Source: Actinomycetes bacterium
Lineage (GTDB): Bacteria > Actinomycetota > Acidimicrobiia > Acidimicrobiales > SZUA-35
NCBI GenBank assembly: GCA_024280015.1
Contig: JAJRQY010000116.1
Location: forward strand, 1-38,288
Reading direction: 5' to 3'
DNA: 38,288 nt
Numbering within the stretch: position 1 is the first letter of the stretch; every line of letters begins with the position of its first letter. The position numbers were made by a program, and so were the translations under genes. Shown here one piece after another: positions 1 through 7,356 of this stretch. The notes below the pieces were generated by a model, which was given only the letters and a program-made list of their open reading frames with translations, was not told where the DNA came from and ran no database searches.

Positions 1-304
1 CGACATAGAGACGGGCCCGAGCCATCCAAAAGGCCAGCGCGACCAGGACCACAATCGCGCCGAGGAGCCCATCGGCCTGGGGATGAGCCCGTTGGGCCGC
101 CAACAGGAGGCCGAGGCCAGCAACCATGACATCCAATGTCACCTGGAACGCCTTGGTTCGATAGAGCTGAAGCCCTTGTTTGGCGGCGGAAACATGTTCC
201 AATCCCGCGTTACCTTGATCCACAACAACCACAGCGTCGCCTACCTCCTCTGGTTGGATACGTCGAACGCTCACAACGTACATCGGTAAACCAGAGTCAG
301 ACAT
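1..304 (-). CDS. Hypothetical membrane protein, partial (runs off left edge)
   Basis: An open frame on the minus strand begins at ATG 304 and stays open to the first base of the window, giving about 101 residues. The first ~55 residues look soluble (start MSDSGLPMYVVSVRRIQ). They are followed by two hydrophobic segments at about residues 58-70 and 80-95, the second ending in a basic ARAR, as expected for membrane helices. The gene lies downstream of pepA on the same strand with a 129-bp gap. No good ribosome binding site precedes ATG 304; instead a small GGCC-loop-GGCC inverted repeat sits just upstream. An internal ATG at 283 is an alternative start. I do not recognise the family. The coding call rests on the open frame and the helix pattern. 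Confidence 0.55.
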   Translation of the reverse strand, partial: MSDSGLPMYVVSVRRIQPEEVGDAVVVVDQGNAGLEHVSAAKQGLQLYRTKAFQVTLDVMVAGLGLLLAAQRAHPQADGLLGAIVVLVALAFWMARARLYV

Positions 305-433
305 GAGGCCGCTGGCCTAGAGATCAGAGGATTTGAAGGGGTGTCCTACCCGACATTCTGCCGCCGGGTTGTTGCCTCCTGTTTCAGCAGCTACGCCCGA
401 TCGCCAACGACACTTGATGGCTGGGAAAGACGG

Positions 434-1864
434 CTACCAGCTACGGAGCGTCTCGGCCAGGAGCCGGACACCAACCGCGGTGCCGCCCTTCACAATGACG
501 CCGTCGTCGGAGTCGGCCTCAGCGGAAAGACCAAGGTCGATATGAGCCCACGGAACGTCTGCGGTGAATTCCTTGAGGAACAGGCCCGCTACCAAGGCTC
601 CACCGTAGGGGCCCGCACCAATATTCTTGAGATCAGCAATATTGGAATCCAGCTGCTTGCGATATTCCTGGGGAAGGGGCAGCTCCCAAACCTTCTCGCC
701 CGTTACCTTGGCTGCCACTTCCAAGCGAGCGAGCACCTCATCACCGGTTCCCATAATTCCGGCAATCTTGGGACCAAGGGCGGCCGATACCGAACCAGTC
801 AGGGTGGCGATATCAATGATGGCATCGGGCTTCTTCTCCGATGCCAAGGAAAGGGCATCGGCCAAGACCAGTCGCCCCTCAGCATCAGTATTGAGCACCT
901 CGACGGTCTTGCCGTTGCGAGCGGTGAACACATCACCGGGTCGGAAGGCGTCACCATTGATCATGTTGTCGGTTAGCGGGATATACGCGGTGACCGCAAC
1001 CTTCACCTTTAGCGCCTTGAGCGTGCTCATGGTGGCAAGCACCACCGCTCCCCCGGTCATGTCCACCTTCATGGTCATCATGCCGACGGACGTCTTGATT
1101 GATAGTCCGCCCGAGTCAAAGGTGATGCCCTTCCCGACCAGGGCCACCTTGCCGGTTGCCCGGCCTGACGGCACATAGTCGATCTTGAGGAAACGAGCTG
1201 GATGAGTCGATCCCTGGTTGACGGCAAGAACTCCGCCCAGTTTCTCACGAACAATGCGCTTTTGGTCCCAAACCTGGATCTTCAGACCCGTTGACTTGGC
1301 TACCGCTTTTGCCCGATCAGCAAAAGCTACGGGGGTCAGCGAACCTCCTGGCTCATTCACCATGTCCCGGGCCAACATGACGGCGCCGACGACAGCCTGA
1401 GCCTGGCCGAACGCAGCCTTGACTCCGGCACCGCCAGCAATGACGGCCACCTTGCGCAGGGTTGGCCCCTTGTCGGTCTTCAATGCTCGGTAGGTGTAGC
1501 TGGCTAACCCAAGCCCCTCAACAACAGCCCCGATGGCCTCGACCGAGCTCATTCCTGATGGTGCCTCAGCCAGCGTGCATGCCGCGGCCTTGTGGTGCGA
1601 AACGGAGCGAACATAGGCCGCGGCTGCGGTACGAAGCTTGTCGGCCGAGAGCTCAGCCTTTGGCCCAATACCAACAAGAACCCGAATCGCTTCATCGGCT
1701 GGACCATTGATGACCAAGGTCTGCCCCGGCTTACCAGCAAAGCCGTTCAGTTCAGCCGCTCGCTTCAGCTCGGGAGCGAGCGAATCAAGCTCGTCACTGG
1801 CGACAGCAACGTCATATGCAGTCGCGCTCTTCGGAAGTCGGGTGGAGAGAGAAATCAAAGCCAT
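434..1864 (-). CDS. pepA: Leucyl aminopeptidase (M17 family)
   Basis: A 476-residue cytosolic leucyl aminopeptidase of the M17 family, a di-metal exopeptidase that removes N-terminal residues, preferably leucine, from peptides. All key residues fall at the spacing known from E. coli PepA. Metal ligands are K245 and D250 (VGKGITFDSGG), D268 (MKVDMTGG), and D327 and E329 (NTDAEGR). The catalytic lysine and arginine correspond to K257 and R331. The length is normal for actinobacterial members, with a variable N-terminal domain up to about residue 165. The ATG at 1864 follows a TATGCT hexamer five bases upstream rather than a Shine-Dalgarno sequence, so the transcript may be leaderless. The NHEJ polymerase gene upstream ends 128 bp away, so it is probably transcribed separately. 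Confidence 0.95.
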   Translation of the reverse strand: MALISLSTRLPKSATAYDVAVASDELDSLAPELKRAAELNGFAGKPGQTLVINGPADEAIRVLVGIGPKAELSADKLRTAAAAYVRSVSHHKAAACTLAEAPSGMSSVEAIGAVVEGLGLASYTYRALKTDKGPTLRKVAVIAGGAGVKAAFGQAQAVVGAVMLARDMVNEPGGSLTPVAFADRAKAVAKSTGLKIQVWDQKRIVREKLGGVLAVNQGSTHPARFLKIDYVPSGRATGKVALVGKGITFDSGGLSIKTSVGMMTMKVDMTGGAVVLATMSTLKALKVKVAVTAYIPLTDNMINGDAFRPGDVFTARNGKTVEVLNTDAEGRLVLADALSLASEKKPDAIIDIATLTGSVSAALGPKIAGIMGTGDEVLARLEVAAKVTGEKVWELPLPQEYRKQLDSNIADLKNIGAGPYGGALVAGLFLKEFTADVPWAHIDLGLSAEADSDDGVIVKGGTAVGVRLLAETLRSW

Positions 1865-1992
1865 GCCAAAGCATAGGATGCTCAGGCTCGTCCCGGGGTG
1901 TATACCGGTGGCAGCGCCGCAAGCCGGGGGCGCCGACTCACGACAGATCTGGCTACAGATTCACCCGACAACAGAGCTACCCAGCAACCTTC

Positions 1993-2943
1993 CTAGCTGT
2001 CGCTGTCTTGTCCAGACACCGGCAAGTCCTGTCGAAGGGTCAGGGTCTTGGCAAAAAGGTCACCCATCTGATCGACCCGGTCCAGAACCTCGTCGGTCAC
2101 GAACGAGAGCACAAAGCCTTCTGCTCCTTTTGCCACCTCATCCCAAGTAACTGGAGTCGACACCGTTGGTGTCTGCTTGGCCCGCAAGCTGTACACGGCC
2201 GCCGTTGTCTTGTGACGAGAGTTCTGCGACCAGTCGACAAACACCTTCCCCGTTCGATCGGCCTTGGCCATGGAGACAAGCACTTGAGTCGGGTGCTGCT
2301 TGGTGAGGAGCTGACCACAAGCGAGGGCAAAGCTTGAGGCATGAGCATGGCTGTGCTGCCCGTTGAGGGGAACATAGACCTGCAAGCCCTTGGACCCCGA
2401 TGTCTTGGCGAACCCAACCAGCTTCACCGAGTCCAATACTTCTCGCAGGTAGAGAGCAACCTGGCAGCATTCAATGATGGTTGCTGGCTCGCCCGGGTCA
2501 AGATCGAATACCAGCATGGATGGATTCTCCAGGTCATCAGCCTTGGCCATCGGCGCATGAAGCTCAAGGGCCGCCAGGTTGGCCAACCAGACCAGGGTCG
2601 CTGCCTCATCAATTCGACAGAAGTCGATTTCTTTGTCGCCGGGGCCTCGGGCTGTTGCCACCCAATCAGGTCGATAGTCGGGACAGCGCTTGGAGTAGAA
2701 GGCATCGCCATCTACCCCATCAGGAAACCTACGGACAGTCATACAGCGATTTGCTACATGAGGCACCAGCACCGGGGCGATCCTGGCGTAGTAGTCAATG
2801 ACTTGAGACTTGGTGAACCCGGCCGCAGGAAAGAGCACCTTGTCCAGGTTGCTGAGCTGCAGGGTGCGCCCCTCAACATCGACCGAAACGTGTCCGTTCG
2901 GATCTGGCTTGTCAGGGTCAGGCTTGTTGAGGGACGGAGCCAC
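1993..2943 (-). CDS. LigD-type NHEJ polymerase domain protein (stand-alone PolDom)
   Basis: A 316-residue protein of the archaeo-eukaryotic primase superfamily, equivalent to the polymerase domain of bacterial LigD, which fills and edits DNA ends during non-homologous end joining. Visible motifs are the catalytic DxD (VFDLDPGEP), the nucleotide-binding TSGSKGLQVYVPL (usually followed by His; here Gln) and the third acidic motif with downstream KTT (VFVDWSQNSRHKTT). No ATP-dependent ligase or 3'-phosphoesterase domain is attached, so this is a split arrangement. The start is GTG at 2943, 17 bp after the ku stop on the same strand, indicating an operon. The first ~20 residues are Pro/Asp-rich and probably disordered. 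Mycobacterial stand-alone PolDom proteins are the closest known parallel. Confidence 0.9.
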   Translation of the reverse strand: MAPSLNKPDPDKPDPNGHVSVDVEGRTLQLSNLDKVLFPAAGFTKSQVIDYYARIAPVLVPHVANRCMTVRRFPDGVDGDAFYSKRCPDYRPDWVATARGPGDKEIDFCRIDEAATLVWLANLAALELHAPMAKADDLENPSMLVFDLDPGEPATIIECCQVALYLREVLDSVKLVGFAKTSGSKGLQVYVPLNGQHSHAHASSFALACGQLLTKQHPTQVLVSMAKADRTGKVFVDWSQNSRHKTTAAVYSLRAKQTPTVSTPVTWDEVAKGAEGFVLSFVTDEVLDRVDQMGDLFAKTLTLRQDLPVSGQDSDS

Positions 2944-2960
2944 AAGGATCGCCGCTTGGC

Positions 2961-3854
2961 CTAGGCCGACTTCTTGTCCGCTATATCGGTGACTGGAGCG
3001 AGGACCCCATCATCGGCTTCGGTGACGTTGCTGTCAACGGGGTCGGACCCGGTGGGATGACGCGAACGCGCCTTCTTTGCTGCACTCACGCTTGCCTCCA
3101 GTGCAGCCAAGAGATCAACGACCCCCTCGCTCTCCTCAGTGGCCGCAGCTTCGATTGTCGTCAATTCTCCGGCCGACTTGCGCTCGATCAGAGCAAGTAG
3201 CTCAACCCGATAGGTGTCAACATAGTTTGTGGCGACAAAATCGCTGGTGAGGGACTCGATGAGCTGATTGGCCATGGCTCGTTCGGCATCGGTGACCTCG
3301 ATCCCCTCCAGCTCTTCCAAACCAGGGACATCGGCAACAGCAATCGCCTCATCGTGATAAATCATGGTCGACAACATCAAGTGACCGTCGACGGGACGGA
3401 TGGCAGCGAGATGCTGCTTGGTACGCATGACAAGGTTGGCCATCGCCACCTTGCCTGACTCTTCCAATGCCTCAGCCAGCAATGCGTATGATTTGCGGGC
3501 CAACTCATCCGGAACCAGGAAGTAGGCCGACTCATAGAACACCGGATCGATGTCTTCTTGAAGGACAAAGTCGGTGATGTCAATCATGCGACTGGACTTC
3601 GGGCTCAGCGAGGCCAAGTCCTCATCGGTGATGACCACATACTGGTCCTTCATCACCTCATAGCCCTTGACGATTTCGTCATATGGCACCTCTTCGCCGT
3701 CAACAGCCGAGACTCGCTTCTGTTTCACTCGGGAATTGGTGCGCCCATCAAGTTGCTTAAACCGGACCGACTTGTGACTCACGGCCGGGTACAGCTTGAC
3801 GGGGATCGAGACAAGCCCAAAGCTGATCGCCCCACTCCATATTGCGCGTGCCAT
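2961..3854 (-). CDS. ku: Ku DNA end-binding protein
   Basis: Bacterial Ku, 297 residues, a homodimer that encircles double-strand DNA ends and recruits the NHEJ polymerase and ligase. The N-terminus (MARAIWSGAISFGLVSIPVKLYP) and the core segments DEDLASLSP and FYESAYFLVPDE are typical of the family. The Ku core ends near residue 225. A tail follows with an acidic patch (TEESEGVVDLLAALEASV) and a short basic KKARSRH stretch, where other bacterial Ku proteins have their LigD-interacting minimal C-terminus and basic extension. ATG 3854 has a good purine-rich ribosome site (AAGGAAGG, about 8 nt upstream). The NHEJ polymerase gene follows 17 bp downstream. No ligase gene is present in the window. 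Confidence 0.95.
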   Translation of the reverse strand: MARAIWSGAISFGLVSIPVKLYPAVSHKSVRFKQLDGRTNSRVKQKRVSAVDGEEVPYDEIVKGYEVMKDQYVVITDEDLASLSPKSSRMIDITDFVLQEDIDPVFYESAYFLVPDELARKSYALLAEALEESGKVAMANLVMRTKQHLAAIRPVDGHLMLSTMIYHDEAIAVADVPGLEELEGIEVTDAERAMANQLIESLTSDFVATNYVDTYRVELLALIERKSAGELTTIEAAATEESEGVVDLLAALEASVSAAKKARSRHPTGSDPVDSNVTEADDGVLAPVTDIADKKSA

Positions 3855-3889
3855 AGATGAGACCTTCCTTCGACCACAACCGAGAACAC

Positions 3890-3919
3890 ACTGTAGGCAG
3901 ACTCACCGATCCATGACCA
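3890..3919 (-). promoter_or_regulatory. Possible ku promoter
   Basis: On the minus strand TGGTCA (3914-3919) and TACAGT (3890-3895) are separated by 18 bp, four matches each to the -35 and -10 consensus. They would start transcription near 3883, leaving a ~29-nt leader that holds the strong ribosome site of ku. This is a pattern match only. Confidence 0.3.
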
Positions 3920-3949
3920 GGGCTATCCCGCCCTACACAGAAGCTACCG

Positions 3950-4012
3950 CCCTCAACTACCCGAGCCCTGCCCTCAACTACCCGAGCCCTGCCCTCAACT
4001 ACCCGAGCCCTG
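3950..4012. repeat. Three perfect 21-bp tandem copies
   Basis: Units at 3950-3970, 3971-3991 and 3992-4012 are identical. The unit overlaps the 3' end of the minus-strand membrane-protein gene: the third unit holds its last codons and TAG stop (3999-4001). Because 21 is a multiple of three, the other two copies repeat the same in-frame TAG after the stop. Confidence 0.9.
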
Positions 4013-4865
4013 CTCCGTGCAACGCAGCCCTCGCCACCAGGTCAACACCAAACGCCGTAAGGATGGCCAGGTACAGCAAACCAGTGGCAGCCATGACTGC
4101 GGAATACTGACGTTCTTTCAGAGCGGCGACCGTCACGCCGACCAACCCAATCGTTGTGACAACACAAGCAACCCAGAACCAGCCGAGCATGCCGTTGTAA
4201 CCATCGGGAATCGTGCCATCAAGCACCGAAAGCATGCCCGTTGGAATCAGGAGCAAGACCACTTCGGGCAACCAGGTGATCCCGGTCCATTTCACCAACT
4301 CGTTCAACGGCGCTCGTCTCAAACCAGGCTGAACCAGGTACCAATGACCAAGCAGCATGGCATCACTCACGGCCCCCAGGAAGAGAGCACCCATCAAGAT
4401 TCGAGCCGTCTGCAACCAGATCGGGTCACCTGCAGCGAACCCGGCACCAACCAGGCCAATGAATCCAAACACCGGGGCAATCAGGTCCAGCCGAGGGTCG
4501 AATTCTGGTCCATCGGCCGACTTCGCCCGCTCCTCGATGTCTATGCCCGTCATTGCCGCAACCCGGTCCGAGCGTTGCTCAGACAATTGACGCTGGCCAG
4601 ATACGCCTTGGTCTTTGCGCATCATTGATTGACCTTGCGCAATCATCACGCCAACAAGCAGCCCAGCAGACCCGAGCTCTCGCACGGGTCGAATCCCATA
4701 GCGTAAGCCCAGATAAAGGGCCAAGGCGGCCATGAGCCCATAGGTCAATCGCATCGTCCAGCCATAGCCGAGACCGACTTCTCGCCTTCGGGTGGTCACC
4801 CACAGAAAGAGCAAGCCGCCACTAGCCCATTGCAACATGACGGTCGAGCCATGGAGATCAAGCAT
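3999..4865 (-). CDS. Multi-pass membrane protein of unknown function
   Basis: A 288-residue protein that I do not recognise. About seven or eight hydrophobic stretches are visible (roughly residues 12-23, 38-55, 63-78, 126-145, 153-173, 190-210, 225-246 and 257-275). A polar segment at about residues 80-125, rich in Arg/Gln/Glu (QSMMRKDQG, EQRSDRVAA), interrupts the hydrophobic part. No catalytic or transporter signature stands out. The start at ATG 4865 is chosen because it is the longest frame. The gene is 47 bp downstream of the M24 peptidase on the same strand and may be cotranscribed with it. The 3' end lies inside a 21-bp tandem repeat. Confidence 0.75.
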   Translation of the reverse strand: MLDLHGSTVMLQWASGGLLFLWVTTRRREVGLGYGWTMRLTYGLMAALALYLGLRYGIRPVRELGSAGLLVGVMIAQGQSMMRKDQGVSGQRQLSEQRSDRVAAMTGIDIEERAKSADGPEFDPRLDLIAPVFGFIGLVGAGFAAGDPIWLQTARILMGALFLGAVSDAMLLGHWYLVQPGLRRAPLNELVKWTGITWLPEVVLLLIPTGMLSVLDGTIPDGYNGMLGWFWVACVVTTIGLVGVTVAALKERQYSAVMAATGLLYLAILTAFGVDLVARAALHGAGLG

Positions 4866-4912
4866 GTCGGGACCAACTATTCCTCGGATAGTTCGATGCT
4901 CTACTCAACGAA

Positions 4913-6043
4913 TCAAGCTTCAACAACAGCAAGATCTCGACTGGCCTTGTTCAACGACACTGGGCCAGCGTCAGTAGCGACCACAATGTCCTCCAAACGA
5001 GCACCCCACTTGTCAGCAATATAGAAGCCCGGTTCGATGGAGAATACGTGTCCGGCTTCCAACAGGTCGGTGTTACCTTCCACCAGGTACGGGTCTTCAT
5101 GCGCTTCGACTCCTATGCCGTGTCCAAGGCGATGGAGGAACCACTGGTCCAGATCGCCTTCAGCCAAGCCCGACCGGGCAACCCGATCGATGTCCTGCAA
5201 TACCGTGCCAACAGTTGCCGCCGCGGTTGCCGCCGCTTGTGATCGCTGTAGCACCGCATAGGCCTCGGCGAACTCGGTCGGAGGCTCGCCGGTATACACA
5301 CAACGGGTGATGTCGCTGCAATAGCCGGGCTCGCCATGAGGTTCAGCCGTCGTGCCCCCAAAGTCACAGAGCACAACCTCATTTGCTTGGATTACTCGAT
5401 CACCGGCATGGTGATGGGGACTGGAGGCATTCTCGCCTGAGGCCACAATGGCGAAGTTGACCTTGGCGTGACCTTCTTCCAGGATTCGAGCGCCCAACTC
5501 GGCCGACACGTCCGCTTCGGTTCGACCAATGAGTCGAATCTGACCAGATTGCAATTCGGCGGCGATGCGGTCGACTCCTTCAGCGGCCCGTCGCAGGGCG
5601 GCGATCTCCGCCTCATCCTTGTTTGCTCGAAGAGGACCAACAACTTGGCCACTTGCCTTCCAGGTTCGTCCGGGCATGGCGTCCTGCAAGGCAACCGTGA
5701 AGCGGCTCCATGTGTGATCACCAATGGCAAGTGTTCCTGCTGCCCCCACCTTGTCAACCACACGGGCAATCGGGTCATCGGTCTCGCCCCAGCCTTGAAT
5801 GTCGAACACGTCCGGGTGTTCCACCACTCGCGGAACCTCAAAAGCGGGTATCACCAAGCAAGCAACGTCATCTTGGGGAACCACCAGCATCGTCAGCCGC
5901 TCAAGGGGCATGGCCTCATAGCCCATAAGCCACGGGAGATCAGGGCCAACCGACAAGAGGAGCATGTCGACCTCGGCCGCTTTCATTGCAGCTTGAACCC
6001 TGGCAAGGCGTGTTGCGAACATGATCGGCAGGCTATCGCTCAC
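4913..6043 (-). CDS. M24 family metallopeptidase (Xaa-Pro peptidase type)
   Basis: A 376-residue pita-bread-fold peptidase of the Xaa-Pro aminopeptidase/dipeptidase group (PepP/PepQ-like), which cleaves Xaa-Pro bonds using two metal ions. The N-terminal creatinase-like domain spans about 1-140 and the catalytic domain 145-376. All five metal ligands are visible: D227 (CDFGG), D244 (CSDITR), H308 (LGHGIGVEAHE), E337 (SIEPGFY) and E351 (GARLEDIV). The HHH at 210-212 is the usual substrate-side His region. The protein has no signal peptide, so it is probably cytosolic. Sequence alone does not separate aminopeptidase from dipeptidase activity. It is divergent from the unknown gene at 6249. Confidence 0.9.
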   Translation of the reverse strand: MSDSLPIMFATRLARVQAAMKAAEVDMLLLSVGPDLPWLMGYEAMPLERLTMLVVPQDDVACLVIPAFEVPRVVEHPDVFDIQGWGETDDPIARVVDKVGAAGTLAIGDHTWSRFTVALQDAMPGRTWKASGQVVGPLRANKDEAEIAALRRAAEGVDRIAAELQSGQIRLIGRTEADVSAELGARILEEGHAKVNFAIVASGENASSPHHHAGDRVIQANEVVLCDFGGTTAEPHGEPGYCSDITRCVYTGEPPTEFAEAYAVLQRSQAAATAAATVGTVLQDIDRVARSGLAEGDLDQWFLHRLGHGIGVEAHEDPYLVEGNTDLLEAGHVFSIEPGFYIADKWGARLEDIVVATDAGPVSLNKASRDLAVVEA

Positions 6044-6248
6044 GACACGGCGCGGTCCATGCGGTGCTGTCCATACGATTTGGTCTGTCCTAGCAAACTC
6101 AGAACACTGCTCAACGGAAGCGGCAAGGGATCAAAGCCGCTGGCTACACAGGCCAGAGGCCCCAGTCAACACGGGTCGGATGGCCCTTAAACATCGCCCG
6201 CCCGATCCGATGGTTAGGTTGTCAGAGCCTAAGCACAGCGGAGCACAC

Positions 6249-6974
6249 GTGAGTACTGACCACTATCTGAGCATCGTCGAAGACGATCGATACCGACAAG
6301 CCGAGCTCTTGCTCGACCGTCGCGTCTCGACCAGTGTTGAGCGTCTCGATGCCCAGTTGGAGCACATTCGTCAGCATCACGATCTCACTTGGGAGCAGTT
6401 GTTGACTTCTCATCGTGAGATCAAGCAGATGCTCCGCCAGCAAGACAATCAGCCTTCAATCTGGTTGTACTGGGAGGAAGTTGCCCATCCCCGATCGATA
6501 CCTCTATTCGACGCCGGAATAGCTGTCATTGATCAGGAGTTGATCCAGCTCCGCGACGCTATCTCGCGTTTCCGGACCACAACCAGCCGGATGGACACGG
6601 TCGACTCAGCCGTCATTACTGGCTCGGTTCGACGCGTCCTTGACCTCGCTGGGCAGGCATCAATCGGTGAGGGCGAGTTGCACGCCATTGGAGGTCGCTG
6701 GCAAAAGCGTCTCCGTCGGGCAGCCCTTCGCCAGGTTGCTATGCGGGTCGTGACCAGTGATACCAATCATGCTGAATCCATTGTTGACCAGATGGAGCTT
6801 GAACTATTGAATTCGGCTCCTTGGGCTCACATGGACCGCCTCTTGATGGCCTTTGAGTTGACCCACGCCGACATTCGGAGGCATTTGCGAGATGGATTAG
6901 CTTCTCTTGCCATCATCGAAACACCCCTGATTCCTCAGCTGGTGAGCCTTCCCGAGCCGAGTATCCAGCTATAG
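6249..6974 (+). CDS. Hypothetical helical protein
   Basis: A 241-residue protein that I do not recognise. I chose GTG 6249 because GGAG lies about 8 nt upstream and because the open frame further upstream overlaps the divergent peptidase gene and looks non-coding. The sequence is Leu/Arg/Gln/Glu-rich with heptad-like stretches at about residues 15-65 (QAELLLDRRVSTSVERLDAQ), suggesting a mostly helical, possibly coiled-coil, cytosolic protein. There is no Cys, no signal peptide and no membrane segment. The 205-bp gap to the divergent M24 gene should hold promoters for both, but I see no convincing -35/-10 pair there. Confidence 0.7.
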   Translation: MSTDHYLSIVEDDRYRQAELLLDRRVSTSVERLDAQLEHIRQHHDLTWEQLLTSHREIKQMLRQQDNQPSIWLYWEEVAHPRSIPLFDAGIAVIDQELIQLRDAISRFRTTTSRMDTVDSAVITGSVRRVLDLAGQASIGEGELHAIGGRWQKRLRRAALRQVAMRVVTSDTNHAESIVDQMELELLNSAPWAHMDRLLMAFELTHADIRRHLRDGLASLAIIETPLIPQLVSLPEPSIQL

Positions 6975-7059
6975 GAACCCAAGCATCTAGCTCTAGGGGC
7001 CCGGACATCCAGCGACAACGCCGCGCGGCAACGACAAGCGTTCTTGGCATGCTTGATCG

Positions 7060-7299
7060 GTGAATCCGGTCACGACCATGTTCTTCCTGCTCGGTTACGG
7101 GCTGGCCCTACCTATCGGGGCAAAATTTGCCTCCATCAAGGCCACCCAGAACCGGATCGCTATGATTGGTCACCAGGTTGGAGTCTTTCTGGCCGCAGTC
7201 GGGTGGGGAGCCCGAGGTTCGATTGCCATGGTGGCCATCCACATGCTCTGGATCGTTGTCGCCAGAATCTGGTTCGGGATGGGTTCTGCCCAGGACTGA
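7060..7299 (+). CDS. Small membrane protein, hypothetical
   Basis: A 79-residue plus-strand frame, starting GTG 7060 or more likely ATG 7078 (73 residues, MFFLLGYGLALPIGAKF). It has three hydrophobic stretches: residues ~6-22, 38-50 and 55-70. No strong ribosome site is visible. It lies between an unknown gene on the same strand and the convergent LipB-LipA fusion. The regular hydrophobic pattern favours a real small integral membrane protein. I cannot assign a family. Confidence 0.5.
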   Translation: MNPVTTMFFLLGYGLALPIGAKFASIKATQNRIAMIGHQVGVFLAAVGWGARGSIAMVAIHMLWIVVARIWFGMGSAQD

Positions 7300-7356
7300 C
7301 AAGCAGCCTCACCAAACTGACCAGTTACCTCAGCAACCACGACGAACCGAATGGCC

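Noticed and set aside
341-976. Long plus-strand open frames antisense to pepA
   Set aside because: They lie wholly opposite a gene with complete catalytic motifs and show no family resemblance; typical antisense frames of high-GC DNA.
6021-6248. Upstream extension of the helical hypothetical gene
   Set aside because: It overlaps the start of the divergent M24 peptidase gene, has no protein-like pattern, and a ribosome site points to GTG 6249.
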